64,000 bases of DNA, from assembly GCA_963843285.1 (NCBI GenBank), contig CAWJJO010000016.1, positions 1 to 64,000 of the forward strand. The letters are read 5' to 3'. The notes beneath the pieces were generated by a model. It was given only the letters and a program-made list of their open reading frames with translations. It had not been told where the DNA came from and did not search any database. Every line of letters starts with the position of its first letter. Position 1 is the first letter of the stretch. The stretch is from CAZDDB01 sp963843285 (lineage in GTDB: Bacteria > Acidobacteriota > HRBIN11 > JAKEFK01). Below are positions 25,308-34,924 of this stretch, one piece after another. The position numbers and the translations under genes are program-made.

Positions 25308-27407
25308 TCAAAAATAGATACGCGCGTCAAGTGCGAGACTTGATTCTCTCGCTGCCGAGGCCAGAAATGGGTTGATCTCGATTTCACGAATGGTATCGAA
25401 ATCAACGCAGAGTTGGGAAAGACGCTGAAGCATCTCGGCCAGAAAGTCCAGATCTACGGATGGTTCCCCGCGCACACCTCTGAGCAGTGGAAATCCACGA
25501 ATCGATTCAACCATGTTGCGCGCATCCTGAGGAGTAATTGGAATGACGCGAAACGTAGTGTCCTTCATGCTTTCCACATAGATTCCACCCATCCCGAACA
25601 TCAGCAACGGGCCAAATACAGGATCGCTGCTCATTCCTAAAATAACTTCTTTGCCGCCGCGTACCATCGGTTGCACCAGGACTCCGCGCCATTCCGAATC
25701 GAGGCCGCGTTCCTGAACGCGGTCGTAAATTTTCGCGAATGCGCCCCGTACTTCCGAATCAGTTCGGAGATCCAGGATGACTCCGCCGAAGTCCGATTTG
25801 TGCTGTAGATGAGCCAGATGAACCTTTAAGACGACCGGATATCCGAGTTCGTTTGCGCGCGCGACTGCTTCATTTTCGCTCCTAGCCATCAGCAGGGGAG
25901 CCGAAGGAATCCCGTAAGCATGAAGAAGCCTCTGCATTTCGACAGGCGAAAGCGTCTCTCTACCATCGTTGCGCGCACTCAACAAAATTTGGTCCGCGTT
26001 TTCTTTTTGCACTGGATACGCGACCGGTTCCTGATGGACGTCGCTGCGAACACGCGCGTAGCGGCACATCCCGTGCAAAGCCCTCGCTGCAGATTCCGGA
26101 AATGCATAAAGAGGGATCAGTTTGTGAGATGTTTCCCGGATCGTTTGCAAAATGTGTTCAACTCCCATAAAGCATCCGAGAACCGGTTTGTGATAACCCG
26201 CGGCGATTTGGGATGCCGAAACCGCGACTTGAACGGGATCAATCATAATCGGAGGAACGTTGATCAGGAGCACCGATCCCACACCAGAATCGCGCAGCAG
26301 TGCATCCAACGCGCGTTTATAATGATCTGGTGTTGCGCCTGCCAGCAGATCCAGTGGATTGTTCGGATTGGTTTCTGCAGGGAGGATTTGACGAAGAGCT
26401 TCACGAGTCTTTTCTTCAAAATCGGCCAGCTCCAATCCCAAACTGACACACGCGTCGGTAGCCATGATTCCGGGTCCGCCCGCGTTTGTTAAGATCGCGA
26501 CCCGGTTGTTTTCCGGCAAAGGCTGGCTGGAAAGAGCGACAGCGTAATCAAACAGCTCATCGATTGTGCTTGCCCTCAGTACACCGCACTGCTCCAGAAT
26601 CGCGTCCGTCGCTACATCCTGGTTCGCCATCGCGCCTGTATGAGAGGATGCCGCGCGCGCTCCTGCCAGGGTACGGCCGGACTTGACGGCAAGAATTGGC
26701 TTCCGTTGAGTCAGACGTTTTGTGATTTGTGTAAATTTTCGGGGATTACCAAAGTTCTCCAGATACAACAGAACCATCTCCGTTTCCGGATCGTTTTCCC
26801 AGTATTCCATCAGATCGTTCGAAGAGAGGTTGGTTTTGTTTCCGATGCTTGCAAACATGGAGAATCCCAGATTGCGCTCCCGGCTCAACGATAGAATCGT
26901 GACTCCCAGCGCGCCGCTTTGTGAGATGAATCCGATTTTTCCGCGTACCGGAAGTTCTGGAGCAAATGTTGCGTCCAGTCTGACATCAGAATTCGTGTTA
27001 ATGACCCCCATGCAGTTTGGTCCTACCATTCGGATTCCATACAAGCCGAGCTTCTCCGCCAATAGCTTCTCCAGCCGCGCGCCTTCCTCGTTTACTTCCT
27101 TGAATCCCGCCGTAATCATGACGATCCCCTGAACACCTTTCCGTCCGCAATCATCGAGAACGGAGAAGACATGTTCCCGCGGGACTACGATGATTGCCAG
27201 ATCAACCTGATCGGGTATGTCTGTGATCTTTGCATAGCATTTCATGCTGTGGACGTAACCGGCGTTCGGGTTCACCGGAAACAGTTTTCCTTGGAACTCG
27301 TATCTTATGATGTTGTGGACAATCTCCCAGCCGATCTTGCCCGGGTGTTGGGATGCGCCGATTACTGCAACCGAATGTGGTCTGAAAATAGCATCAAGTT
27401 GGTGCAT
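25308..27407 (-). CDS. Acyl-CoA synthetase (ADP/NDP-forming), alpha-beta fusion
   Basis: The 699-residue enzyme has a CoA-binding Rossmann domain (VAVIGASQHPGKIG), a succinyl-CoA-ligase-like domain with GFISQSGALG, the phospho-histidine loop SSHTGAM near residue 254, a third flavodoxin-like domain and an ATP-grasp domain at the C terminus (GYPVVLKVHLAHLQHKSDFGGV). It joins an acyl group to CoA with phosphorylation or cleavage of ATP/ADP, as in acetate or other acid activation. The alpha and beta subunits are one chain. It is divergent from the HAMP-SpoIIE gene with only 53 bases between starts. Confidence 0.93.
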   Translation of the reverse strand: MHQLDAIFRPHSVAVIGASQHPGKIGWEIVHNIIRYEFQGKLFPVNPNAGYVHSMKCYAKITDIPDQVDLAIIVVPREHVFSVLDDCGRKGVQGIVMITAGFKEVNEEGARLEKLLAEKLGLYGIRMVGPNCMGVINTNSDVRLDATFAPELPVRGKIGFISQSGALGVTILSLSRERNLGFSMFASIGNKTNLSSNDLMEYWENDPETEMVLLYLENFGNPRKFTQITKRLTQRKPILAVKSGRTLAGARAASSHTGAMANQDVATDAILEQCGVLRASTIDELFDYAVALSSQPLPENNRVAILTNAGGPGIMATDACVSLGLELADFEEKTREALRQILPAETNPNNPLDLLAGATPDHYKRALDALLRDSGVGSVLLINVPPIMIDPVQVAVSASQIAAGYHKPVLGCFMGVEHILQTIRETSHKLIPLYAFPESAARALHGMCRYARVRSDVHQEPVAYPVQKENADQILLSARNDGRETLSPVEMQRLLHAYGIPSAPLLMARSENEAVARANELGYPVVLKVHLAHLQHKSDFGGVILDLRTDSEVRGAFAKIYDRVQERGLDSEWRGVLVQPMVRGGKEVILGMSSDPVFGPLLMFGMGGIYVESMKDTTFRVIPITPQDARNMVESIRGFPLLRGVRGEPSVDLDFLAEMLQRLSQLCVDFDTIREIEINPFLASAARESSLALDARIYF

Positions 27408-27424
27408 AATGATCTGGATATTCC

Positions 27425-27460
27425 AAAATCCGAAATCCGAAATCTAAAATCCGAATTGAA
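27425..27460. repeat. Short AAATCCG tandem repeat before a start codon
   Basis: The tract contains AAAATCCGAAATCCGAAATCTAAAATCCG and ends immediately at the ATG of the HAMP-SpoIIE gene. It resembles one arm of the low-complexity arms seen at 38938, with no matching arm on the other side. It leaves no room for a normal ribosome binding site. Confidence 0.5.
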
Positions 27461-29491
27461 ATGAGCCGACTTTTCAAAATTTATCTGGGGATGATAGCCG
27501 CCTGGCTCCTCCTTGTCCTGATCGGCGGGGAATGGTCCGAATCACTCCGAATGCTCCTCCGGGTAAGTGTCTTCATCCTCACTTGTTACTATGCATTCCG
27601 TTTGACCCGAAAGCTTCTGCAGAAATTCTTGTGGCGGATCCGCAGAAAACTCATTCTATCCTATATTTTCATCGGATTCGTCCCTTACGTGCTGCTCTTT
27701 ATTCTCGTTGGCCTCGGTTTCTTCATCTTTATGGGCCAGGCCACTTCTGAAATGTTCCAATCGAATCTGGACAGCTATATCCTTCAGACTAGAATCGAGA
27801 GCCAGAAACTGCTTCATTTGACGGAAATCGCGGACGGCACGCCGGCTTTGGAACGCTGGACCGAAGAACTGACGCCCGAGGACGCAAAATGGCTGGATCT
27901 TGCCGAAATTACTCTAACCGATTCGAAAGGACGTACTCAATTACAAGGAGAGTCATCCAGCGAGTTGCCCCAATGGGTGCACGAGCGTAATTTTTCCGGA
28001 CTTGTACTGCGCGATTCCCTTCCCTGGATTGCCGCAGTACATCACGATCCCGGGAAAAAGCGTTCGATTCAAATGCTTGTGCCGGTCAGTGCCTCTCTGC
28101 TCGAAGCGATTAAGAACCGGACGAATGCGGACATTCATTTCTTGCCATTCTCTGCTTCACAAAGCGCGGAAAATGAGTTGAAGGAAACGCTGGCCACTAC
28201 CAAGAAACAACCTGTATGGCCCGTGTGGTGGGACATTCCGGTCTGGTGGCTCAGTCTGCCGGACCAGTACGATTGGTCCACGGGAACCAAGGTTAGTTTG
28301 TTTCAATTGGACAAGGACAAAAAGGGTGAATCCGAACACTCGAAGTCGTTGGTCGTAATTGACGATGACGGAGACGTAACTTCGAACAAGAAAGAAGGCG
28401 ATGACCTTCGTTTGGGAGCATTCTGGGTCAGCACGAATCTTTCCCGCGTTTACAATCATATTTTTGCGCGCAGCACTGCCTTGCAGAAATTTGTCTATGG
28501 CCTAATGCTTGGTGTCGCGATCTTCTTTCTGATCATTGAGCTTTTCTCCGTGATTTTCGGTTTGCTCCTTGCCCGATCCATAACTACATCCGTACACAAT
28601 CTTTTCGAAGGCACCGAAAGGATCAAGAAAGGAGACTTCAATTACAAGATCAAGGTTCACGCGCACGATCAGCTCGGTGAGCTTGCGATTTCTTTTAACA
28701 GCATGACGGAAAGCGTTCAGAAACTGCTGGTTGATAGTTCGGAAAAAGAGCGGCTTGCCGAATCTCTTCGAATTGCGCGCCAGATGCAGCAAAACCTGCT
28801 GCCGCGCGCAATTACGTCCGTCGGCGGGATTCAGATTGCGACTCTGAATTTGCCCGCTCAAGAAGTGTGCGGAGATTATTACGACATCATTCGGAAAAGC
28901 GATCATGAGATGGCGATCGTCGTTGCCGATGTTTCCGGAAAGGGGCCGAGTGCGGCGTTGTACATGGCCGAGCTAAAAGGGGTCGTGCTTTCCGTCAGCA
29001 GTCGGGTGGTTCTCCCCCGAGAAGTGTTGATCGAAACAAATGGGATTCTTGGCCCAACCCTTGATTCCCGTAACTTTATTACGATGACGTATGCAATGAT
29101 CAATGAATCCCTCGGCACCATGAAACTCAGCCGCGCCGGACACAATCCCGTTCTCCATTATGGCGCTGTTCGTGGTGAGGTCCATGTGCTTCAGCCGGGT
29201 GGAATCGGACTCGGCATGGGCAAGAACGGAGCTTTCGATAGGACGCTTGAGGAAGTGGAGCGTAAACTGGACCCCGGAGATATTCTGGCGTTCTATACCG
29301 ATGGATTGACGGAAGCTATGGACGAGTTCAATCATTTGTACGGGCTACCAAGACTCTCCTCTATCGTAGTCCAAAACAAAGATAAATCTACGGAAGAAAT
29401 CAAGAACGCTATCCTCGCAGATTTGAACGGGTTCCTCAACCGTCACGAGCCTCAGGATGATGTGACTCTCGTCCTTCTCAAAATGCCGTAA
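27461..29491 (+). CDS. Membrane-bound HAMP-SpoIIE (PP2C) phosphatase
   Basis: This 676-residue protein has N-terminal membrane helices (about 8-60 and 70-100), a variable periplasmic or sensor region, another helix near 350-370, a HAMP domain near 375-430 (RSITTSVHNLFEG) and a SpoIIE/PP2C phosphatase domain (about 455-676). Metal-binding motifs are GDYYDI near 475 and VADVSGKGPSAALYM, plus DDVTLVLL near the end. Such RsbU-type enzymes dephosphorylate STAS proteins in partner switching. STAS and kinase genes lie about 6 kb away at 35464-36266; a second phosphatase is at 36340. Confidence 0.93.
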   Translation: MSRLFKIYLGMIAAWLLLVLIGGEWSESLRMLLRVSVFILTCYYAFRLTRKLLQKFLWRIRRKLILSYIFIGFVPYVLLFILVGLGFFIFMGQATSEMFQSNLDSYILQTRIESQKLLHLTEIADGTPALERWTEELTPEDAKWLDLAEITLTDSKGRTQLQGESSSELPQWVHERNFSGLVLRDSLPWIAAVHHDPGKKRSIQMLVPVSASLLEAIKNRTNADIHFLPFSASQSAENELKETLATTKKQPVWPVWWDIPVWWLSLPDQYDWSTGTKVSLFQLDKDKKGESEHSKSLVVIDDDGDVTSNKKEGDDLRLGAFWVSTNLSRVYNHIFARSTALQKFVYGLMLGVAIFFLIIELFSVIFGLLLARSITTSVHNLFEGTERIKKGDFNYKIKVHAHDQLGELAISFNSMTESVQKLLVDSSEKERLAESLRIARQMQQNLLPRAITSVGGIQIATLNLPAQEVCGDYYDIIRKSDHEMAIVVADVSGKGPSAALYMAELKGVVLSVSSRVVLPREVLIETNGILGPTLDSRNFITMTYAMINESLGTMKLSRAGHNPVLHYGAVRGEVHVLQPGGIGLGMGKNGAFDRTLEEVERKLDPGDILAFYTDGLTEAMDEFNHLYGLPRLSSIVVQNKDKSTEEIKNAILADLNGFLNRHEPQDDVTLVLLKMP

Positions 29492-29503
29492 TTGGTAACT
29501 TCG

Positions 29504-29525
29504 GAGCGGCGGGCGTCCCTGCCAG
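29504..29525. repeat. Fragment of a GC-rich palindrome
   Basis: GGAGCGGCGGGCGTCCCTGCC matches the core of the repeat at 13875-13944. It lies just after the HAMP-SpoIIE gene and is only half an element. Confidence 0.4.
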
Positions 29526-29572
29526 CACTGTGAAGAACGATCAGCGTTCCTGCCGGTACTTTATGATATTCT

Positions 29573-29584
29573 TTTCACGTGAAA
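29573..29584. promoter_or_regulatory. Perfect palindrome across a start codon
   Basis: TTTCACGTGAAA is a perfect 12-bp palindrome and contains the GTG start (29579-29581) of the DUF1844 gene. It may be a protein-binding site or chance. Confidence 0.35.
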
Positions 29585-29971
29585 GAAGATCCGAAAAAGA
29601 AAGATATCAAAGTTGAGGACAAACGTCATTTTGACAAAGAAGGTAACGTAGTTTCTCAGGAGGAAGAGGCTGCCGGCTCTAAAGAAGATCTTTCCGCAGA
29701 GGCGCCTTCTGAATCTCCGGAAAAGCTGGACTTCGTTTCCATCCTCTTTACATACGTTCATACCGCGCTGATTTATCTCGGTGATCTGCCTGATCCCTCC
29801 GGAGCCGCCGTACCGGAGAACCTTCCTGGCGCCCAGCAAATGATTGACATCCTGGAACTGATGCAGCAAAAGACAAAAGGCAACTTGACCGAAAACGAAG
29901 GGAAATATCTCGAAAGCGCTTTGTTCGATCTCCGCATGCGCTATCTTCAAAAGTCGAAGATCATAAAATGA
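29579..29971 (+). CDS. DUF1844 family protein
   Basis: The 130-residue protein has an acidic/basic, disordered N terminus (about 1-45) and the DUF1844 core, beginning LDFVSILFTYVHTALIYLGD, with helices through LENLMQQKT-like segments and ESALFDLRMRYLQ. The family is common in Acidobacteriota and Deltaproteobacteria; its role is not known. GTG is the start, with a weak upstream site. It overlaps the next gene by 4 bases (ATGA), so it is coupled to the TPR/zinc-ribbon protein. Confidence 0.9.
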   Translation: MKEDPKKKDIKVEDKRHFDKEGNVVSQEEEAAGSKEDLSAEAPSESPEKLDFVSILFTYVHTALIYLGDLPDPSGAAVPENLPGAQQMIDILELMQQKTKGNLTENEGKYLESALFDLRMRYLQKSKIIK

Positions 29972-31854
29972 GGTTGTTGGTCCTTTCATTCGTTCTTCTC
30001 TTGCAACAAAACCTGCTTGCCCAGGATGTGCTCGTCATCCATGAAGAGAAGAAACCTCGCGCTGCGGAATCGACATCAGGCTCCCTGACCGAAGAAGATA
30101 TGGCGCGTCTCTCTCAAGAGGGATTCAAGCTCTTTTACGAGAAGTGGCGTGATTTTGAAACTGCATTCAAAGATGGAGATCCTGAAAAAGAAGAACGGGC
30201 TTTGAAGCAAATTCTTGCCTTGCGCTCGCAGTACTCGCTCCCAAAGATTACTGAATTTGCGGTTGGTTTGATTCAGCACGGTAAAGAAGAACTGATCAGG
30301 AAAAGGCCGGACGCTGCATTACATCTGTTTGAGACTGCCGCAAAATTGGATCCCTCGCTACCGTATGCATACTACTCCGAGGCGAAAGTCCATTTGACAA
30401 AAGGAATCCGTGGGATCGGACCCGCAGCGGCAGCCTGTCTGGATGGTTTTTTGGCGCCTCTGCATACGCCATCAGGGCGAGCATATTTCTATTCGAAGTA
30501 TGTCCTCGTCCTCTGGGTTACACTCCTTGCACTCGGGTTTTGTTATGCTCTGATCCTATTCGTGAAATACAATCACCTCTTTCGTCACGAAGTGGTCGAA
30601 TTCTTTAGCTCCTTGCGCCCTCAGTGGACGAACTTTCTCGCGTGGGGGCTTCTGTTCTTACCGCTGTTTTTTTTGCTTGGCCCCTTCTGGCTTGCGCCCT
30701 ACTGGATGATGATTCTCTGGTCGCATGCCCGGCTCTCGGAAAAGACACTTTCATTCCTGTTTTTTCTGCTGATTGCTGCCGGTTTTCCCGGATATCGCTG
30801 GGTAGTGGAGAGTTCGCGCGTCAGCTCGGATCCATCCATTGCCAGCTACATTTCAGTCTTTTCCGAAGGCGCCACTCTGAAATCGATTTCAGATTTTGAA
30901 AAATATGCCGAGCAAAATCAAAAGGATTCCGATGCTTCCATCATGCTTGCAAGCCTGTACAAGACCGACCGTCGTTTGACGGCGGCTACCGAGGTGCTTC
31001 AGAAACATCTGGCCAATTATCCGGAGGATGCTCGCGGGTATAATAACCTGGCGGTCATACTCTATTTGCAGGGAGAAACGGACACTCCGCTGCGCCTGGC
31101 TCAGAAGGCAGCCGATCTGGATTCGCGCGATCCGATTTATCCATACAATCTTTCCAAGCTGCAAAGGGCAAAATTCAATTTTGGTGAAGCACAGCGTTTT
31201 TTGGACATAGCAAAAAGCCTGGATCCCGTGATGGTTCAAACGCTGGAAGCTTCGCCGCAGGAAAGACTGGTTGAAGCCATTCCCACGGAGGAAATGATCT
31301 GGAAAAAATTCAAGAAAGAAAATCCTCAACAAGCATCTCTGATCCAGAATCCGTTCAGCTTGCTTGCAATCGGATTTCTGGGAGCTGCGATTCTTATCGG
31401 TTCCAGGTCTCGGAAGAATTCAGCCCGAGAATGCGTGAAATGCGGCAAAGCCTTCTGCAGGAAATGTCAACCAGCCAACAACAAAGATTACCCTTTTTGC
31501 GTTCAGTGCCTGCATATATTTGTTCGGAAGGACGGCGTTTCCTCATTGTCGAAACAGGATAAAATGCAGGAAATTGAGCAACATGCCAGAAGACAAGGAT
31601 TGTTCTTGCGTCTTTCTTCGCTAATCATGCCTGGCGCAGGCAGCATTTACAGAGATCAGACGCTTTCCGGAGTGCTGCTGTTGTTATTCTGGCTGCTTCC
31701 GCTTGCGCTTCTTGTTTTTAACTGGAAGTTTGCGAATATTTCATATCTGGAACCCGCTGAAGGAATCAAAATCCTCACACCATTCTTGATATTCGTCCTC
31801 GCGCTTGTCTATCTTCTGGCCAACGTTCCACAGCTTCTGAAATCAAAGTCCTGA
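29968..31854 (+). CDS. TPR membrane protein with a zinc-ribbon
   Basis: This 628-residue protein has an N-terminal signal or anchor, TPR-like helices, four central membrane segments near residues 170-270, a second TPR block (YNNLAVILYLQGETDTPLRLAQKAADLD), a helix near 455, and a zinc-ribbon with CVKCGKAFC and CQPANNKD...FCVQC near 490-515. Two more membrane segments close it (about 555-625). The combination suggests a sensing or docking scaffold in the membrane. It is co-transcribed with DUF1844 upstream; the function is unknown. Confidence 0.75.
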   Translation: MRLLVLSFVLLLQQNLLAQDVLVIHEEKKPRAAESTSGSLTEEDMARLSQEGFKLFYEKWRDFETAFKDGDPEKEERALKQILALRSQYSLPKITEFAVGLIQHGKEELIRKRPDAALHLFETAAKLDPSLPYAYYSEAKVHLTKGIRGIGPAAAACLDGFLAPLHTPSGRAYFYSKYVLVLWVTLLALGFCYALILFVKYNHLFRHEVVEFFSSLRPQWTNFLAWGLLFLPLFFLLGPFWLAPYWMMILWSHARLSEKTLSFLFFLLIAAGFPGYRWVVESSRVSSDPSIASYISVFSEGATLKSISDFEKYAEQNQKDSDASIMLASLYKTDRRLTAATEVLQKHLANYPEDARGYNNLAVILYLQGETDTPLRLAQKAADLDSRDPIYPYNLSKLQRAKFNFGEAQRFLDIAKSLDPVMVQTLEASPQERLVEAIPTEEMIWKKFKKENPQQASLIQNPFSLLAIGFLGAAILIGSRSRKNSARECVKCGKAFCRKCQPANNKDYPFCVQCLHIFVRKDGVSSLSKQDKMQEIEQHARRQGLFLRLSSLIMPGAGSIYRDQTLSGVLLLLFWLLPLALLVFNWKFANISYLEPAEGIKILTPFLIFVLALVYLLANVPQLLKSKS

Positions 31855-31954
31855 TTTCTCGCGTCGGAATCAACTTTTTCCGCTCGTCGAATGATCGCGG
31901 TGCGCCGTTACAATTTGCTATAATGGATTTGCTCGCGGAAAAATCTCTAAGACC

Positions 31955-33205
31955 ATGGCTCTGGAAGGGACTCTCGAAGATTTCAGCCTTGCTGATATTT
32001 TCCAATTGATTGGAATTCAGCGAAAGACCGGAATCTTGACTCTCAAGAATACTAAAGAAACCGTTACTGTTACGTTCCACGACGGCATGGTGATCGGCGC
32101 GGATACAAGTCCCAGGAAACTGGAAGACCGGATCGGAAAGGTCCTTGTAAAGACCGGTCTGATTACACAGGACCAGCTGAAGGATGCGCTGGAGCATCAG
32201 CAAAAGACCCTGCAAAAGGTCGGCTTTATCCTGGTCGACCAAAACTACATCTCGCGAGACCAGCTGAAGGAAGCTCTCAGAATTCAAGTCACGCAGATGA
32301 TCTATCGTTTGTTCCGCTGGAATTCCGGGGAATACTACTTTGATCAGAAATCCCGAGTGGATCCGAACTCGGATGAAAGCATCCCTCCGATGAGTGCGGA
32401 GAGTATCTTGATGGAAGGGATCCACATGATCGATGAATGGCCTGTGATTCAGAAAAAGATCCCGCACTTCGACGTCATTTTTCGGCCGCTAATTCCGGCG
32501 GACGATTCGACATCGCCCGATACAGGCGCGAACGGATCCGAAAGAACGCGATTGAGTAAAGATGAGGAAATGGTATTCCGTCTTGTGGATGGCAAGAATT
32601 CAGTGGCGGACATCATCGACAGCAATAAGCTGGGTGAGTTTCATACCTGCAAAGCATTGTATGAGTTGCTGGAACACAAATACATCGAGCCTCATATTAC
32701 CGGACCTCGCGCCTTTCGTCCCCCCTCCGTTGATGCCCCCGCAAAAGAAGTGGCCCCGCCCGAACCGAAACAGGGGAAGGCCATTTTGGTTGCTCTCGGT
32801 TTTATTGTGGCTGTTTTGTTTCTTGTGAATCTTCGCGATCCTGTGAAGCTCGGCTGGCTGGATTTTTTCCGGAAGGGAGATGAATCGATTCTTACCGCAA
32901 ACGCAGATGCAACGCGTTTGCAGCTTGTGGATGCAGCGATCCTGATGTTTTACGAGGTGAACGGACGACTGCCTGAAAAGCTAGAAGATCTTGTGAATGC
33001 ACGCTATCTTGCGGCCGAGAATATTGTCGATACGCGCTCCAGAACTTATGTCTATTCTCCTGATGGTTCCAGCTATACCTTGAGGGGTTTTGCAGCGGAT
33101 GGAGAAGGTGAATCACAGATACGTTTTCACAGGACCTTGACTCAAGAGTCGAGGTCTCCGCAAAAAGCAAAGCAACCAGCTCCGGCGGAACATCTGGAAA
33201 ACTGA
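31955..33205 (+). CDS. DUF4388 (PATAN) protein with membrane helix and pseudopilin-like C terminus
   Basis: The 416-residue protein starts with a DUF4388/PATAN domain (about 1-140; LEGTLEDFSLADIFQLIGIQRKTG), has the winged-helix-like unit VFRLVDGKNSVADII near 205, one membrane helix near 272-290 (ILVALGFIVAVLFLVNL), and a C-terminal segment LQLVDAAILMFYEVNGRLPE resembling the GspG-type secretion pseudopilin region. It shares its first two modules with the protein at 15466. PATAN proteins are often linked to two-component or motility signalling. It follows the TPR/zinc-ribbon gene by 100 bases. Confidence 0.82.
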   Translation: MALEGTLEDFSLADIFQLIGIQRKTGILTLKNTKETVTVTFHDGMVIGADTSPRKLEDRIGKVLVKTGLITQDQLKDALEHQQKTLQKVGFILVDQNYISRDQLKEALRIQVTQMIYRLFRWNSGEYYFDQKSRVDPNSDESIPPMSAESILMEGIHMIDEWPVIQKKIPHFDVIFRPLIPADDSTSPDTGANGSERTRLSKDEEMVFRLVDGKNSVADIIDSNKLGEFHTCKALYELLEHKYIEPHITGPRAFRPPSVDAPAKEVAPPEPKQGKAILVALGFIVAVLFLVNLRDPVKLGWLDFFRKGDESILTANADATRLQLVDAAILMFYEVNGRLPEKLEDLVNARYLAAENIVDTRSRTYVYSPDGSSYTLRGFAADGEGESQIRFHRTLTQESRSPQKAKQPAPAEHLEN

Positions 33206-33226
33206 AGTCCTTACGGATCATTCCTG

Positions 33227-34000
33227 GTGAATATGGAAATCACATTCTTGGGAAGTGGCACTTCTATGGGTGTGCCGACAGTTGGATGCCAATGCGGCGT
33301 TTGCACTTCCATGAATCCTAAAAACAAGCGGACCAGACCATCGCTTCTGGTCAAGGTCCATGGGGTGAGCCTGGTGATCGATACAGCGATCGATTTTCGC
33401 GCACAGGCGATTCGCGAAGAGTTGACCCGAGTGGATGCAGTCCTTTACACCCATGCACACGCGGACCATATTTTGGGACTCGATGATTTGCGTCCGTTTA
33501 ATTTCCGGCAAAAGATGCACATCCCTTGTTTTGGAAATGACTCGACCCTGGAAAGCATATGCGATACATTCAAGTATGTATTTACCCAACCTCAACCGGG
33601 CGGGTCGATTCCCCGAATCGAGCCAAGAGTAGTCCGGGATCGCTTCGAATTTCAGGGGGTTTCGATTCAGCCATTGCCGATTCTTCACGGAAGAATGCCG
33701 ATTTTCGGATATCGAATTGGAAACCTCAGCTATATTACCGACTGCAGCGAAATTCCACCGGATACTTATGACCTTTTGCGTGGTACTTCAGTCCTGATCC
33801 TCGGTGTGTTGCGCTACGATCCGCATCCCACCCATTTAAATCTGGACGCCGCGCTGAGAATCATCGAAAAAGTGCAGCCGGATCGAGCCTATTTTACGCA
33901 CATCAGTCATGATTTTGATCATGACAGGACAAACGGGGAATTGCCGGAACACATCCGACTTTCCTACGATGGAATGAAGTTTGATATGGAAGAACCATGA
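33227..34000 (+). CDS. PhnP-like metallo-beta-lactamase-fold hydrolase
   Basis: The 257-residue enzyme (255 if ATG 33233 is the start) has the MBL-fold metal motif HAHADH near residue 77-82 and later His/Asp ligands (TDCSEIPP). The N terminus MEITFLGSGTSMGVPTVGCQCGVC carries a Cys pair typical of PhnP-like and lipoate-related phosphodiesterases (CxCxVC-like). It hydrolyses a phosphodiester or cyclic phosphate; the exact substrate is not known. It overlaps ribF by 4 bases (ATGA), so the two are coupled. Confidence 0.85.
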   Translation: MNMEITFLGSGTSMGVPTVGCQCGVCTSMNPKNKRTRPSLLVKVHGVSLVIDTAIDFRAQAIREELTRVDAVLYTHAHADHILGLDDLRPFNFRQKMHIPCFGNDSTLESICDTFKYVFTQPQPGGSIPRIEPRVVRDRFEFQGVSIQPLPILHGRMPIFGYRIGNLSYITDCSEIPPDTYDLLRGTSVLILGVLRYDPHPTHLNLDAALRIIEKVQPDRAYFTHISHDFDHDRTNGELPEHIRLSYDGMKFDMEEP

Positions 34001-34920
34001 GAGTGCATCAGGGATTCGACTCCTGGCCATATTCCAAAGGACAGGTCGTTGCTTCGCTTGGAAACTATGACGGCGTCCATGTGGGCCATCAAGCGATTTT
34101 GAAGAGAGTTGTGGCTGTGGCACGTGAATTGTCCATCCCATCTGTGGCGGTCACCTTCGATCCGGTTCCGCGGAAGGTTCTGGCGCCACAGTCAGCTCCG
34201 CCTTTGATCCAAACGCTGGAGCAACGGTTGCGCAAGCTGGAATCGCTGAATGTGGATCATACGATCGTTGTGGCATTTAATCATCAATTCGCGAAGAATA
34301 GCCCTGAAGATTTCGTTCACAATCTACTCGTGAATACTCTTGGAATCCGCTGTTTTGTCGTTGGTGAGCATTTCTCTTTCGGTCATCAAAAGCGGGGAAA
34401 CATCGGATTGCTTCGCGAGATGGGACGGCATTACAATTTCTCTGTCGAAGCAATCCCGGAAGTCCGGGCCGGAGAGCGCCGCGTCTCGTCAACTCTCGTG
34501 CGTGAATGCATTCGTTCGGGAGATATGGAGGCGGCAAACACGTATCTGGGATCACCGTTTTCGCTTGCCGGTACCGTTGTAGAAGGGGAGAAACTCGGAG
34601 CACGTCTGGGGATTCCAACAGCAAACCTCAGCCCCGAAAACGAGATCCAACCCGCAAACGGAGTCTACGTTACGCGCACGATTGTCGAGTCACAACTCTA
34701 TGGATCAGTTACAAATGTCGGGATCCGGCCGACGGTGGGGGGAAAGAAGTGGACCGTAGAATCGCATTTGCTTCAGTTCTCAGGCGATCTTTATGGGAAG
34801 AAAATCGAGCTTCAGTTCCTGAAGCGAATCAGAGAAGAAATTCGTTTTGCCTCGGTGGACGATCTAAAATCACAGATTCATAAGGATATCGAATCCGCCC
34901 GCCACTACTTCGGAGCTTAA
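33997..34920 (+). CDS. ribF: Bifunctional riboflavin kinase / FAD synthetase
   Basis: The 307-residue enzyme phosphorylates riboflavin to FMN and adenylates FMN to FAD. The N-terminal nucleotidyltransferase has GNYDGVHVGHQA, with the HxGH motif (about 26-29), and SSTLVRE later in the domain. The C-terminal riboflavin kinase has GEKLGARLGIPTANL near residue 195-210 and the family's TNVGIRPTV. The length is normal for RibF. It is the last gene in this plus-strand run; a palindromic repeat at 34925 follows. Confidence 0.96.
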   Translation: MRVHQGFDSWPYSKGQVVASLGNYDGVHVGHQAILKRVVAVARELSIPSVAVTFDPVPRKVLAPQSAPPLIQTLEQRLRKLESLNVDHTIVVAFNHQFAKNSPEDFVHNLLVNTLGIRCFVVGEHFSFGHQKRGNIGLLREMGRHYNFSVEAIPEVRAGERRVSSTLVRECIRSGDMEAANTYLGSPFSLAGTVVEGEKLGARLGIPTANLSPENEIQPANGVYVTRTIVESQLYGSVTNVGIRPTVGGKKWTVESHLLQFSGDLYGKKIELQFLKRIREEIRFASVDDLKSQIHKDIESARHYFGA

Positions 34921-34924
34921 GGCT

